A model generated the notes under the pieces. It was given only the letters and a program-made list of their open reading frames with translations. It was not told the origin of the DNA and did no database searches. Source: an uncultured Oscillospiraceae bacterium (lineage in GTDB: Bacteria; Bacillota; Clostridia; Oscillospirales; Acutalibacteraceae). Taken from it: DNA of 64,000 bases. The stretch covers positions 9,692 to 73,691 of the forward strand of contig UQWL01000013.1 of NCBI GenBank assembly GCA_900544715.1, given 5' to 3'. The position numbers and the translations under genes are program-made. Within the stretch, counting starts at the first letter, position 1; each line of letters opens with the position of its first letter. Below, one piece after another: positions 43,724 through 52,564 of this stretch.

Positions 43724-46249
43724 ATGGCAGGAAAGGTTCACATCGGCTACGGCTTTCATGTGAATTGCTATCATTCTTATCGCGGGGATTCCAACGATGA
43801 GCTTGGTTTCGGGGGAGATATCCGCATCATCCGCAAGATCATTTCAATTCTGGATGAATTTAACCGGCGTGGCGTGCCGGCCAAGGCTACATGGGATTTT
43901 GAAAACGCCTATTCACTGGAGGATACCCTGCCGCGCTATGCGCCGGATATCATCGAGGACGTGCGGCGGCGCTGTGTGGAAAACGGGGACGAAAATATCA
44001 TCATGGGCTATAACAACGGCGCGCTCTCCGCGATGACGCCGGATGAATTCGAGGCGTCGATTGAGTGGGCCGTGACGAATGAAAAGGGCTCCGGCCTTGT
44101 GGATTTGTTTGGCTCGTGCGAACGGATCGTCCGCCCGCAGGAGGTGATGTTTACGCCGTCCCAGGTGCCGCTGTATCACAAGTGCGGCGTAAAAGCCGTG
44201 TGTTTGTATTATAGCTGCGTGCCGTTTGACGCGTTCCGCACGGTCGTCCCGCAGCTCCGGGATGAATACGCATTTAACCCGGTCACCTATACCTGGCAAG
44301 GGGAAAGCCTTGTCATCCTGCCGACCTACAGCCATTCGGATGTGATCGACGCGGGCTCCCTGCGCTACCTCGCCTGCGACCTGCACCGAAAGCAGCTGGC
44401 GGGGGAGATTCAAAACGACGTTTTTATCTTCATCAACATGGATGCGGACGCGATTCTGTGGGAGCCGCTGGAGCTGCCCTTCCCGCTGAACCGCATTGCG
44501 AATACGGATGGCATCCGCGGCCTGGTGCAGGAGGTGGCTGATCTCGATTTTGTGGTGTTTGACACGCCGGGCGGGTATCTCAAAGAGCATGGGCCATTGT
44601 GTGAAATTTCATTTGGGCACGACACGGCGGACGGCAGCTTTACCGGCTATTCGAGCTGGACGGAAAAGCCCTTCAACCGCCAGATTTGGACGCGGCTGGA
44701 GCGGGCCCGCGCCTATGCCCGCGCGGCCGGGCGGGATGGGGCATCCCCCTCGTTTGAGGATCGCGTGCTGCTCCTATCCACCACGCATTTCGGCCTGGCC
44801 TCTCCCGTGCTCAATGTGGAGCGGGAGAAAAAGGCGCTGGAGCTCTCCGCACGGATGGTGCAAAAGGAGCTGGATGCGCGGCCAAAGCGCAAAATGCTGA
44901 CGCTGGCGGGCACGGAGCATTCCAATGTTGTCACCGCCCAGCTCGCCCTGGATGCGGGCGCGGTGAGTGATGTATCCTGCCTGCGGGTGAAGGCGGCGGG
45001 GCTTTCCTCCTTCGGCATTGTGCCGATGGCGCGGCACGCGGACGGCTCTGTGGAGAGCGTATTCCTCGTCTGCCGGTTTGCGCGGAGGGCCGCTTCCCAT
45101 GCCGTTACCATCGAGCCCGGTGAAAAGCAGCCAAAGAAACCCGCGCAGCTTCTGTTGCAAACAGAGAAGCTCTGTATCCGGGTTTGCCCGCATGGGGAGA
45201 TCCTGTCCGTCCGGTATGGCGGCAGGCAGCTCGGCGGAAAGGACTTTCTGCGGCAGTTCGTCACCTATGATGGCAAGCACTATACCTTTACACAGAAGCG
45301 GGTGTTGCCGTTGGAGAGCGCGGGCAGCGCGCAGGGCTGCCGGATTGCGGGCGAAATCCACCTGCCCGGCGAGCTTTCTCCCGGCGCATACGAGCTTGAT
45401 CTGTTTACGGTCGACGGGCTGGAGGGCGTGCTGATGCAGATGCACGTCCAGTACCCCTACACCAGGGAAGAGAACGCGATCTCCACCCAGTCCAGCGCGC
45501 TCGGCCGCAAAAGCGACGCCCGCTGGCAGGAGGCGGCGCCCTTGCAGCTCACGCCGCAGCTCGGCGAGGATCTGCACGTGGTTAAGCGCAATTTTATGGG
45601 CAGCGTCACCTCCTACCCGGTCGCCTCCTTCTGGGAGAGCGTGCCGGAGAACCGGGCGCTCGCCTCCTTCAACCATCAGCTCACCGGCGGCTTCACGGCG
45701 CTCAGCGATGGGGAGACGGGGCTGCTGCTGGCGCATGCCCGGCAGGTGCTCGGGAGCATGGCGCACTGCCCGATGCGGTTGCGGCAGGTGGAGGGCAAGC
45801 CGCAGGTCAGCATGAACCCCTTCGGCACCTATTATGGCAAGCAGCGCGTGCATCCCACCCGGTCAAATGGTGCGGTGGGGGAATCCTTTGTGGTGGTCGC
45901 GCCGCAGGCAAAATCGCTTGCGCCGGCGTATAACGGCGTGTCGGAACGGTTTATGCTTTACCTGAGCGGCTATGAAGGCCTTGCGCCGGAGGAAAAAACG
46001 CGACGGGAGGCCGAGGGCTTTGCGGACGGCGCGGCGGTGCTGGGGGAGGAAGAGTGTTTTGCCCACGCGATGCGGGGGGATAACGTTGATTTCCAGGCAA
46101 TCCAGTATGACCGCGTGCAAACGGCGGATTTAAAGCCTGTGATCGTCTCCGGCGTGATGCCGGGCAAGCTCGAAATGGCAAAGATCGCGGGGAAGGCGTT
46201 CGGCAACATCATCCGTTCGCAGCTCAGGGCGCGGAAGGGAAAACTCTGA
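43724..46249 (+). CDS. Large glycosidase-like protein (GH38/GH57-like barrel), unassigned
   Basis: An 841-residue cytoplasmic protein. The N-terminus (IGYGFHVNCYHSYRGDSNDE) and the blocks AKATWDFENAYSLEDTL, FINMDADAILWEPLELPFPL and DTADGSFTGYSSWTEKPFNR resemble the (beta/alpha)7 barrel families GH38 and GH57, which include alpha-mannosidases. The C-terminal half is rich in beta strands, as in GH38 tails. Neither family signature is complete, so the enzyme class is unsure. AAAGAGGGGG lies ahead of the ATG. The beta-mannosidase gene nearby makes a mannose-containing substrate plausible, but this is inference. Confidence 0.6.
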   Translation: MAGKVHIGYGFHVNCYHSYRGDSNDELGFGGDIRIIRKIISILDEFNRRGVPAKATWDFENAYSLEDTLPRYAPDIIEDVRRRCVENGDENIIMGYNNGALSAMTPDEFEASIEWAVTNEKGSGLVDLFGSCERIVRPQEVMFTPSQVPLYHKCGVKAVCLYYSCVPFDAFRTVVPQLRDEYAFNPVTYTWQGESLVILPTYSHSDVIDAGSLRYLACDLHRKQLAGEIQNDVFIFINMDADAILWEPLELPFPLNRIANTDGIRGLVQEVADLDFVVFDTPGGYLKEHGPLCEISFGHDTADGSFTGYSSWTEKPFNRQIWTRLERARAYARAAGRDGASPSFEDRVLLLSTTHFGLASPVLNVEREKKALELSARMVQKELDARPKRKMLTLAGTEHSNVVTAQLALDAGAVSDVSCLRVKAAGLSSFGIVPMARHADGSVESVFLVCRFARRAASHAVTIEPGEKQPKKPAQLLLQTEKLCIRVCPHGEILSVRYGGRQLGGKDFLRQFVTYDGKHYTFTQKRVLPLESAGSAQGCRIAGEIHLPGELSPGAYELDLFTVDGLEGVLMQMHVQYPYTREENAISTQSSALGRKSDARWQEAAPLQLTPQLGEDLHVVKRNFMGSVTSYPVASFWESVPENRALASFNHQLTGGFTALSDGETGLLLAHARQVLGSMAHCPMRLRQVEGKPQVSMNPFGTYYGKQRVHPTRSNGAVGESFVVVAPQAKSLAPAYNGVSERFMLYLSGYEGLAPEEKTRREAEGFADGAAVLGEEECFAHAMRGDNVDFQAIQYDRVQTADLKPVIVSGVMPGKLEMAKIAGKAFGNIIRSQLRARKGKL

Positions 46250-46402
46250 GAACTCTGATTTTTATCGTAGAGGAAGCGGCCAAGATTCGGCATGATAAAG
46301 CTAGGCTCAATTGGTTGCAGGCGTAACATCGAACCGCACACAATATCAGGTAACTGTATGATCATTCCTTTATCATAGGCTCATGCGGAAAGGAGCGAAA
46401 CA

Positions 46403-47281
46403 ATGGATTGGATTCAAGGCGTTCAGCGGGCCGTGGATTATGTGGAGGCGCACATCACAGAGCCCATTGACTATGAAGAGGCGGCGAAGCAGGCCTATTC
46501 GTCCAGCTTTCATTTTCAGCGGGTGTTCAGCATCCTGTGCGGTTTTACCCTGGGCGACTACATCCGTATGCGGCGGCTCTCTTTGGCGGGGAACGAGCTT
46601 GCGTCGTCAGGTATCCGCGTGATTGACGCCGCCCTCAAATACGGGTATGACACGCCGGAAAGTTTCAGCCGCGCTTTCACCCGGTTTCACGGGGTCACGC
46701 CCTCCCAGGCGAAGCACGCAGGGGCGGCGCTCAAATCCTTTTCTCCTCTTTCCGTAAAACTGGTATTAGACGGAGGAACCACCATGAACTATCGCATTGA
46801 AACGAAGGACGCATTCCGGCTCATCTGCAAAAAGAAGCGGATTTCCAGCAAAGAGGAAATGACGATGGAGGAAATCGCTCCCTTCTGGCAGGCGTGCATC
46901 GCGGACGGCAGCATCGAGGCGCTATGTAAGTATATCCCGGAGGAGAACATTTTTAAAGATTGCATCGTTGGCGCAAGCTTCGGCAGGGACGCCAGCGAAG
47001 CGGAGTACCCTTATGCCATCGGCGCCCATTACAATGGGATGCCCGTCACGGAGGAGGGGCTGACGGTGGAGGAAATCCCGGCGCACACCTATGTGGTGTT
47101 CTCCTGCAAAGGGAAAATGCCGGAGGTAATTCAAAACACCTATCAGCAGATTTGCAGCGAGTTTTTCCCCACCAGCGAGTATCAGCCCTGCGGTGGAACG
47201 GATTTTGAGGCGTATCCCTCGGCGGATGTGGACGACCCTGATTATGCCTGTGAAATTTGGGTCGCGGTGGAAAAGAAATAG
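46403..47281 (+). CDS. AraC family regulator with GyrI-like effector domain
   Basis: A 292-residue protein. The N-terminal AraC-type double HTH (residues 1-105) has YSSSFHFQRVFSILCGFTLG and DAALKYGYDTPESFSRAFTR followed by FHGVTPSQAK. The C-terminal part (about 130-292) is a GyrI/Rob-type small-molecule binding domain (ETKDAFRLICKKKRISSKEE, EEIPAHTYVVFSCKGKMPE). Regulators of this form respond to toxic or amphiphilic compounds. AAAGGAGCG precedes the ATG. It stands alone; no transporter adjoins it. Confidence 0.9.
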   Translation: MDWIQGVQRAVDYVEAHITEPIDYEEAAKQAYSSSFHFQRVFSILCGFTLGDYIRMRRLSLAGNELASSGIRVIDAALKYGYDTPESFSRAFTRFHGVTPSQAKHAGAALKSFSPLSVKLVLDGGTTMNYRIETKDAFRLICKKKRISSKEEMTMEEIAPFWQACIADGSIEALCKYIPEENIFKDCIVGASFGRDASEAEYPYAIGAHYNGMPVTEEGLTVEEIPAHTYVVFSCKGKMPEVIQNTYQQICSEFFPTSEYQPCGGTDFEAYPSADVDDPDYACEIWVAVEKK

Positions 47282-47294
47282 AATGATGAGGGAA

Positions 47295-47366
47295 GGGGCT
47301 GTTGCAAGATGCAATGGCCCCGTAATTATTTGTAGGAAAAAACAGGGCTCTTATCAAACAGCCCCG
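47295..47366 (+). terminator. Probable terminator region after the AraC gene
   Basis: GGGGCTGTTGCAAGATGCAA just after the stop codon recalls the terminator family; its GGGGCTGTT can pair with AACAGCCCC near 47357-47365, or locally with GGCCCC. The structure is imperfect, as if interrupted by about 40 inserted bases. Confidence 0.4.
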
Positions 47367-47434
47367 ATTTCCTTCTTTCACAAACTGAGGGCTTCCGGAT
47401 AACAGCCGGAAGTCCTTTTATGTGATGTGGAATT

Positions 47435-47535
47435 GTGGTATAATAGCGTTAAACGGGTCGTTTAACGCATTGGAAAAATGCCTGTCGGCGCGAAACGCCT
47501 CCTGCCGCGCGGCGGCAACGCCATTTTTTGCATGG
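47435..47535 (+). repeat. ~100-bp structured repeat, copy A
   Basis: Starts with an extended -10-like TGGTATAAT, then hairpin GCGTTAAAC...GTTTAACGC (47446-47468), the constant block ATTGGAAAAATGCCTGTCGG, hairpin TGCCGC-GCG-GCGGCA and a closing AAAAATG/CATTTTTT pair ending in T. First of three copies in front of polA. Confidence 0.8.
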
Positions 47536-47551
47536 GGAAGGTTTTGCGCAT

Positions 47552-47649
47552 ATGGTATAATAGCGTCAAACAAAGTTTGACGCATTGGAAAAATGCCTGT
47601 CGGCGCAAGCTGCCTCCTGCCGCGTGGCGGCAACGTCATTTTTCACATA
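47552..47649 (+). repeat. ~100-bp structured repeat, copy B
   Basis: Same order as copy A: TGGTATAAT, hairpin GCGTCAAAC...GTTTGACGC (47563-47583), constant block, hairpin TGCCGC-GTG-GCGGCA, CATTTTT. Changes in the first hairpin keep the pairing relative to copy A. Confidence 0.8.
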
Positions 47650-47730
47650 GAGGAGCTTCAAGGAATCAAAGATTCCAAGAGCTTCGGAGAACATTGGCCT
47701 TCGAACCACGCTTACGCTTCGGTTCTCGGC

Positions 47731-47832
47731 TAAATAGCTTCCAATGTTCCATTTGAAGCATTGGAAAAATGCCTGTCGGCGCAAAATGTTTTGTGGGCAT
47801 GGTAATGATATATCACATCGAACTGCATTTTT
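47731..47832 (+). repeat. ~100-bp structured repeat, diverged copy C
   Basis: The -10-like part is degraded (TAAATAGC), but GCTTC...GAAGC (47737-47759) and the constant block ATTGGAAAAATGCCTGTCGG are intact. The 3' half is replaced by a different sequence that reaches the polA ribosome site. Confidence 0.65.
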
Positions 47833-47866
47833 GGGACGCAATCACTTCCGCTTAAAGGAGATTTTT

Positions 47867-50476
47867 ATGAAGCTATTGGTTATCGACGGCAACAGTATTC
47901 TGAACCGCGCCTTTTATGGCATCAAGCTGCTCACCACCAAGGACGGGCATTTTACCAACGGGATCTACGGCTTTCTCAATATCTATCTGCGCCTGAAGGA
48001 ACTCTGCACGCCGGATGCGGTGGCCGTCGCGTTTGATCTAAAAGCGCCGACCTTTCGCCACCAAATGTACAGCGGCTATAAGGCCCAGCGCAAGGGAATG
48101 CCACCGGAGCTCGCGGAGCAGCTGCCGGTTTTGAAGGAGCTGCTGGGCGCGCTCGGCCTCGCCGTGGTGGAATGTGAGGGCTACGAGGCGGATGACATCC
48201 TCGGCACGCTTTCCGCCCAGTGCGGGGAAGGCGACCTGTGCTGCCTTGCCACCGGCGACCGGGATTCCCTGCAGCTCGTAGGAAAGCGCGTGCACGTTCT
48301 GCTCGCTGCCACAAAGATGGGCAAGCCCATCACAACGGAGTATGACGAGGCGGCCATCCGTGCGGAATACGGCGTGGAGCCGCGCCAGCTCATTGAGATC
48401 AAGGCGCTCATGGGCGATTCGTCGGATAATATCCCCGGCGTGGCCGGCATCGGGCAGAAAACGGCGATGGATCTTGTGCAGCGCTTTCATTCGCTCGATG
48501 AAATCTATGAAAACCTGGAGACAATCGATGTAAAACCCGGCGTGCGGGTGAAGCTCGCAAAGGATCGGGAAATGGCCTTTTTGAGCCGGACGCTCGGCAC
48601 GGTTTGCCGCGAAGCGCCGGTGGATTGTGAACTAGCGCATTATGTGCCCGCCCCGCCGGATGGCGCGGCGGCGATGCGGCTGCTCGCAAAGCTTGAAATG
48701 TTCCGAATGGCGGAGCGGTTTGGGCTTGACCCGAACGCTGTGCCCGCGGCGGAAGCGGCAGAAGAAAAGCCGGAGGAGCTCACCGTGCTTTCCGGCGCGG
48801 AAGCGGACGCCAAAGCGCTCCTTTCCCGTTTGCGGGAAGCTGGGCAGGCCTACTTTCTCGCCGTTCTCTCGAACGGCATGATCGGCCGGCTTTCCGTGGC
48901 GGAGCCGGGGCGGCTGACCGTGCTGACAGCGGGGGAAGCGGGTTTTTCTGAATTTGCGGCGGCCTTTTTTGCCGATCCAAAGATTCAAAAGCATACGCAC
49001 GATACAAAGCCGTTGTATGCGGCGGTGGAGCGGTTCGGCGTAACGCTTCAGAGCGTTGTGATGGATACCATGCTCGCGGGCTACCTGCTCAATCCCTCCG
49101 CCTCCGGCTATGATGTGCTGCGCCTCGCGCAGGAATACGGCGTGCCGGTGCCGCCCTGCGAGCAGGCGGCGCAGGAGGAGCGGGAAACGCTGCAGCAGGC
49201 AGCGGTTTTGCCGCGTTTATGCGAGAAGCTGGAGCTGCTGGTGGAGGAGAACGGCCAAAAAGCGCTCCTGCACGAGGTGGAAATTCCGCTTGCCCGCGTT
49301 TTGGCGGGCATGGAGCAGGTGGGCTTTGAGGTGGACCGCAGCGGGATCGAATCGTTCGGTGAAATGCTTTCCGACCGCATCGGCAACATCGTGCAGGAGA
49401 TCTACAATGCCGTCGGCTATGAATTCAATTTGAATTCCCCCAAGCAGCTCGGCGAAGCGCTGTTTGATAAGCTGGGCCTTCCCGCACGCAAAAAAACGAA
49501 GAGCGGCTATTCCACCAATGCAGAGGTGCTGGAGTCGCTTGCGAACGAGCACCCGGTTGTGGAGCGGATTCTCGAATACCGGACGCTTGCAAAGCTCAAA
49601 TCGACCTACTGCGAAGGGTTAATCAAGGTCATCGCCGCGGATGGGCGCATCCATTCCACGCTCAACCAGACGGAAACGCGCACAGGCCGCATCTCCTCCA
49701 CGGAGCCGAACCTGCAAAATATTCCGGTGCGGCAGGATTTGGGCCGCGAGATGCGCCGGTTTTTCCGGGCGAAGGAGGGCTGCGTGCTGGTCGATGCGGA
49801 CTATTCGCAGATCGAGCTGCGCGTGCTCGCCCATATGGCGGATGATGCGGCGATGATCGACGCGTTCAACAGCGAAGCGGATATCCACACGATCACAGCC
49901 TCGCAGGTGTTCAACATGCCGCCCGAATTGGTCACGCCCCTGATGCGCAGCCGGGCAAAGGCTGTTAATTTCGGCATCGTTTACGGCATTGGTGCGTTTT
50001 CCCTCGCAAAGGATATCGGCGTCACGCGCAAGGAGGCCGATCAATATATCAAAGGCTACCTCGCCCACTATGCGGGCGTGCAGCGCTATATGGACCGCGT
50101 TGTGCAGGAGGCGAAGGAGCAGGGCTATGTTTCCACCCTCTTTGGCCGCAGGCGCTATCTGCCGGAGCTGACGGCCTCCAACGCGAACCTGCGTGCCTTT
50201 GGCGAGCGGGTGGCACGCAATATGCCGATCCAGGGCACGGCCGCCGACATCATCAAGATCGCCATGGTTAAGGTGGATGAGCGGCTGCGCAGGGAAAACC
50301 TGCACGCCCGCCTCATCATGCAGGTGCACGATGAGCTGATCGTGGAAGCGCCGGAGGAGGAAGCGCAGCGCGCCGCCCAAATCCTCGATGAGGAGATGGA
50401 GGGCGCGTGCAAAATGCGCGTGCGCTTGCAGGCGGATGTGCACCAGGGCAAAACCTGGTATGACGCAAAGGGGTGA
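47867..50476 (+). CDS. polA: DNA polymerase I
   Basis: An 869-residue family A polymerase. The 5'-3' exonuclease domain (about 1-290) has LVIDGNSILNRAFYG, ECEGYEADDILG, ATGDRDSLQL and GDSSDNIPGVAGIGQKTA. The middle domain has the 3'-5' exonuclease fold but lacks the DxE metal residues, as in many Bacillota. The polymerase domain has RTGRISSTEPNLQNIPVR, DYSQIELRVLAH, RSRAKAVNFGIVYG and QVHDELIVE. It removes RNA primers and fills gaps. The ATG at 47867 follows AAAGGAG by six bases. Three structured repeats lie ahead of it, two with promoter-like TATAAT. Confidence 0.98.
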   Translation: MKLLVIDGNSILNRAFYGIKLLTTKDGHFTNGIYGFLNIYLRLKELCTPDAVAVAFDLKAPTFRHQMYSGYKAQRKGMPPELAEQLPVLKELLGALGLAVVECEGYEADDILGTLSAQCGEGDLCCLATGDRDSLQLVGKRVHVLLAATKMGKPITTEYDEAAIRAEYGVEPRQLIEIKALMGDSSDNIPGVAGIGQKTAMDLVQRFHSLDEIYENLETIDVKPGVRVKLAKDREMAFLSRTLGTVCREAPVDCELAHYVPAPPDGAAAMRLLAKLEMFRMAERFGLDPNAVPAAEAAEEKPEELTVLSGAEADAKALLSRLREAGQAYFLAVLSNGMIGRLSVAEPGRLTVLTAGEAGFSEFAAAFFADPKIQKHTHDTKPLYAAVERFGVTLQSVVMDTMLAGYLLNPSASGYDVLRLAQEYGVPVPPCEQAAQEERETLQQAAVLPRLCEKLELLVEENGQKALLHEVEIPLARVLAGMEQVGFEVDRSGIESFGEMLSDRIGNIVQEIYNAVGYEFNLNSPKQLGEALFDKLGLPARKKTKSGYSTNAEVLESLANEHPVVERILEYRTLAKLKSTYCEGLIKVIAADGRIHSTLNQTETRTGRISSTEPNLQNIPVRQDLGREMRRFFRAKEGCVLVDADYSQIELRVLAHMADDAAMIDAFNSEADIHTITASQVFNMPPELVTPLMRSRAKAVNFGIVYGIGAFSLAKDIGVTRKEADQYIKGYLAHYAGVQRYMDRVVQEAKEQGYVSTLFGRRRYLPELTASNANLRAFGERVARNMPIQGTAADIIKIAMVKVDERLRRENLHARLIMQVHDELIVEAPEEEAQRAAQILDEEMEGACKMRVRLQADVHQGKTWYDAKG

Positions 50477-50482
50477 GGCTTG

Positions 50483-51367
50483 ATGATCCGGCCGTTTGCA
50501 GAAACGGATTTGGCCGCAGTGATGGAACTCTGGCTTGCCTCCAATTTGCAGGCGCATCCCTTTATCGCGCCCTCCTATTGGGCGGAACACTTGGAAGAAG
50601 TGAAAAGCCTTCTCCCGCAGGCAGAGGTATATGTGGACGAATCAGGCGGCGTGGTGAACGGCTTCCTCGGCCTGATGGGGCAGGGCGAGATCGCCGGGCT
50701 GTTCGTTGCGGCGCATGCGCGTGGGCAGGGGATTGGAACGCGGCTGATGCGTAAAGCAAAAGAGCTTTACGATGAGCTATCGCTCTCAGTTTATGAAAAA
50801 AACGCGCGTGCGGTGCATTTTTACCGGCGTGAAGGGTTTCAACTTGTCGAAAAAAGGGAGGATCCGGATACGGGGCAAGTCGAATACAGGATGCGTTGGG
50901 CGAAATCCCGCGTGGATACGATGAAAGGTGGCGCGAAGATGGGGCCGATTGTCTATGTAGGGCAAAAAAACACCATGCACAGCGTGATTGCGGCGGCTGT
51001 TTGCAACAAAATGGCACAGCGGTGGCGCCTTGCCGGGCTTTGCGCAGTGAGCGCCGGGCTGGCGGTACAAGAGGGGGCGCCCGCCTGCGCGGCGGCGGTG
51101 CAGGCCGCGCGGGAGTTTGGGCTGGAGCTTTCGGCCCACCGCGCCCAGCCGTTATCGGCTGGGCTGATCGAACGGGCTGGCATGCTCGTTGCCCTGAACC
51201 GGGCGGATTATGATGCGCTCGTAAGGCTCGTGCCGCCGGAGCGCGTTTATTTGCAGGAGAGCGGGAAGGATGTATCCGCGGGCGATGTGTGGGCATGCCG
51301 CCGGAGCGTCGATCAAGCGTTCGACGGCTTTCAGGATTTGTGGCTCACCCTGCGGGGCAGTGTGTAG
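50483..51367 (+). CDS. GNAT acetyltransferase fused to an inactive LMW-phosphatase-like domain
   Basis: A 294-residue two-domain protein. The N-terminal GNAT domain (about 1-140) has IRPFAETDLAAVMELWLASN, the acetyl-CoA loop VAAHARGQGIGTRLM and VYEKNARAVHFYRREGF. The C-terminal part (about 153-294) has the order of a low-molecular-weight protein phosphatase: GPIVYVGQKNTMHSVIAAAV stands where these enzymes have VCxGNxCRSPMAEA, followed by AVSAGLAVQEGAPACAAAVQ and DYDALVRLV. The nucleophile Cys is Gly160 and the Arg is His166, so catalysis should be lost. It starts 6 bases after polA, behind GGGGTGAGG, and is followed by rimI. The second domain call is by pattern only. Confidence 0.72.
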   Translation: MIRPFAETDLAAVMELWLASNLQAHPFIAPSYWAEHLEEVKSLLPQAEVYVDESGGVVNGFLGLMGQGEIAGLFVAAHARGQGIGTRLMRKAKELYDELSLSVYEKNARAVHFYRREGFQLVEKREDPDTGQVEYRMRWAKSRVDTMKGGAKMGPIVYVGQKNTMHSVIAAAVCNKMAQRWRLAGLCAVSAGLAVQEGAPACAAAVQAAREFGLELSAHRAQPLSAGLIERAGMLVALNRADYDALVRLVPPERVYLQESGKDVSAGDVWACRRSVDQAFDGFQDLWLTLRGSV

Positions 51368-51386
51368 AATGGTGGGGTGTGGTGCG

Positions 51387-51830
51387 ATGGCGGATTTTAT
51401 CATTGCCCCAATGCGGGAAGAACATATCTTGGCGCTTGCCCGGCTGGAAGCCGTCTGCTTTTCCGCCCCGCGGCCAGAGGCAGCGCTGCGCGCGGAGCTC
51501 ACGAACGATACGGCGGTATTCTTCACTGTTGTATACGAAGGCGCGATGGCGGGCTACGCCGGGATGCACTGTATTTTGGATGAGGGCTATATCGATAATG
51601 TGGCCGTCTTCCCGGAATTCCGGCGGCAGGGGATTGCGGGCGCGCTGCTGGATGCGCTGGAAGGCGGCGCGCGTGCGCGGGGCCTTCGCTTCCTGACGCT
51701 GGAGGTGCGCGTATCCAACGCGCCGGCCATCCGCCTTTACCATGGGCGAGGCTATGGCGAGGTGGGCCGCAGGCCACATTATTATGATAAACCGCGGGAG
51801 GACGCCCTCCTGCTGACGAAATATTTATGA
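51387..51830 (+). CDS. rimI: Ribosomal protein S18 alanine N-acetyltransferase (RimI-like)
   Basis: A 147-residue GNAT enzyme with RimI order: APMREEHILALARLEAVCFS, GYIDNVAVFPEFRRQGIAGA (acetyl-CoA binding QGIAGALL) and LEVRVSNAPAIRLYHGRGYG followed by RRPHYYDKPREDALLL, the usual RimI C-terminus. In Bacillota rimI often lies with tsaB/tsaD; tsaD is 2.4 kb downstream here. It overlaps the ABC ATPase start by 4 bases (ATGA). Confidence 0.85.
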   Translation: MADFIIAPMREEHILALARLEAVCFSAPRPEAALRAELTNDTAVFFTVVYEGAMAGYAGMHCILDEGYIDNVAVFPEFRRQGIAGALLDALEGGARARGLRFLTLEVRVSNAPAIRLYHGRGYGEVGRRPHYYDKPREDALLLTKYL

Positions 51831-52564
51831 AAAGAGATGATCCGGTGAAAATGGAATTGATCCTCGATGGAATCCAGAAGAAGTTTGGGGAAAAGGAGGT
51901 CCTGCGGGGCGCTTCTTTCCCTTTTGAGCAGGGCAAAATCTACGGCCTGCTGGGCCGCAACGGCGCGGGCAAGACAACGCTTTTCAACTGCCTGAGCAAT
52001 GAGATCACCATGGACGCGGGCACGGCGCAGCTCAAGGATGCGTCCGGCACGTTGCGTGCGCTCACGCCGGAGGATATTGGCTATGTTTTCTCCACGCCGA
52101 TCCTGCCGGATTTTTTGACCGGCCGTGAATTCCTGAAATTTTTTATGGAGATCAACCGCGATAAAATCCGCTCCGATCAAACGATCGACGATTACTTTGA
52201 TTTGGTGAAGATCGATCGGGAGGATCGTGACCGGCTCATCAAGGGCTATTCCCATGGCATGAAGAATAAGGTGCAGATGCTCTGTTTTATGATCGCCCGC
52301 CCGCCGGTCATTCTGTTGGACGAGCCGCTGACCTCCTTTGATGTGGTGGTTGCGCTGGAGATTAAGCAATTGATCCGGGAGATCAGCGCGGAACATATCA
52401 TCATCTTCTCCACGCATATTTTGCAGCTTGCCACGGATTTATGTGATGAGATCGTGATCCTCAGCGACGGCACGCTGGAGCAGCTTGACCATGCAATGCT
52501 GGAGAGCGGGGATTTTGAAGCCCAGATTATTGAAAAACTAAAGGATGAGGACGCCCATGAATAA
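51827..52564 (+). CDS. ABC transporter ATP-binding protein
   Basis: A 245-residue ATPase with Walker A GLLGRNGAGKTTLF, signature KGYSHGMKNKVQM (a weak form of LSGGQ), Walker B VILLDEPLTSFDVV and H-loop IIFSTHILQLA. The signature type YSHGMKxK is usual in multidrug/antibiotic exporters of the CcmA-NatA-like group. The ATG at 51827 overlaps the rimI stop. It pairs with the membrane protein that follows, whose start it overlaps by 8 bases. Confidence 0.9.
   Translation: MKRDDPVKMELILDGIQKKFGEKEVLRGASFPFEQGKIYGLLGRNGAGKTTLFNCLSNEITMDAGTAQLKDASGTLRALTPEDIGYVFSTPILPDFLTGREFLKFFMEINRDKIRSDQTIDDYFDLVKIDREDRDRLIKGYSHGMKNKVQMLCFMIARPPVILLDEPLTSFDVVVALEIKQLIREISAEHIIIFSTHILQLATDLCDEIVILSDGTLEQLDHAMLESGDFEAQIIEKLKDEDAHE

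Noticed and set aside
47476..47756. Short ORF running through the repeats ahead of polA
   Set aside because: It only reads through the repeat copies and ends in unrelated sequence; the conserved property is hairpin pairing, not codons.
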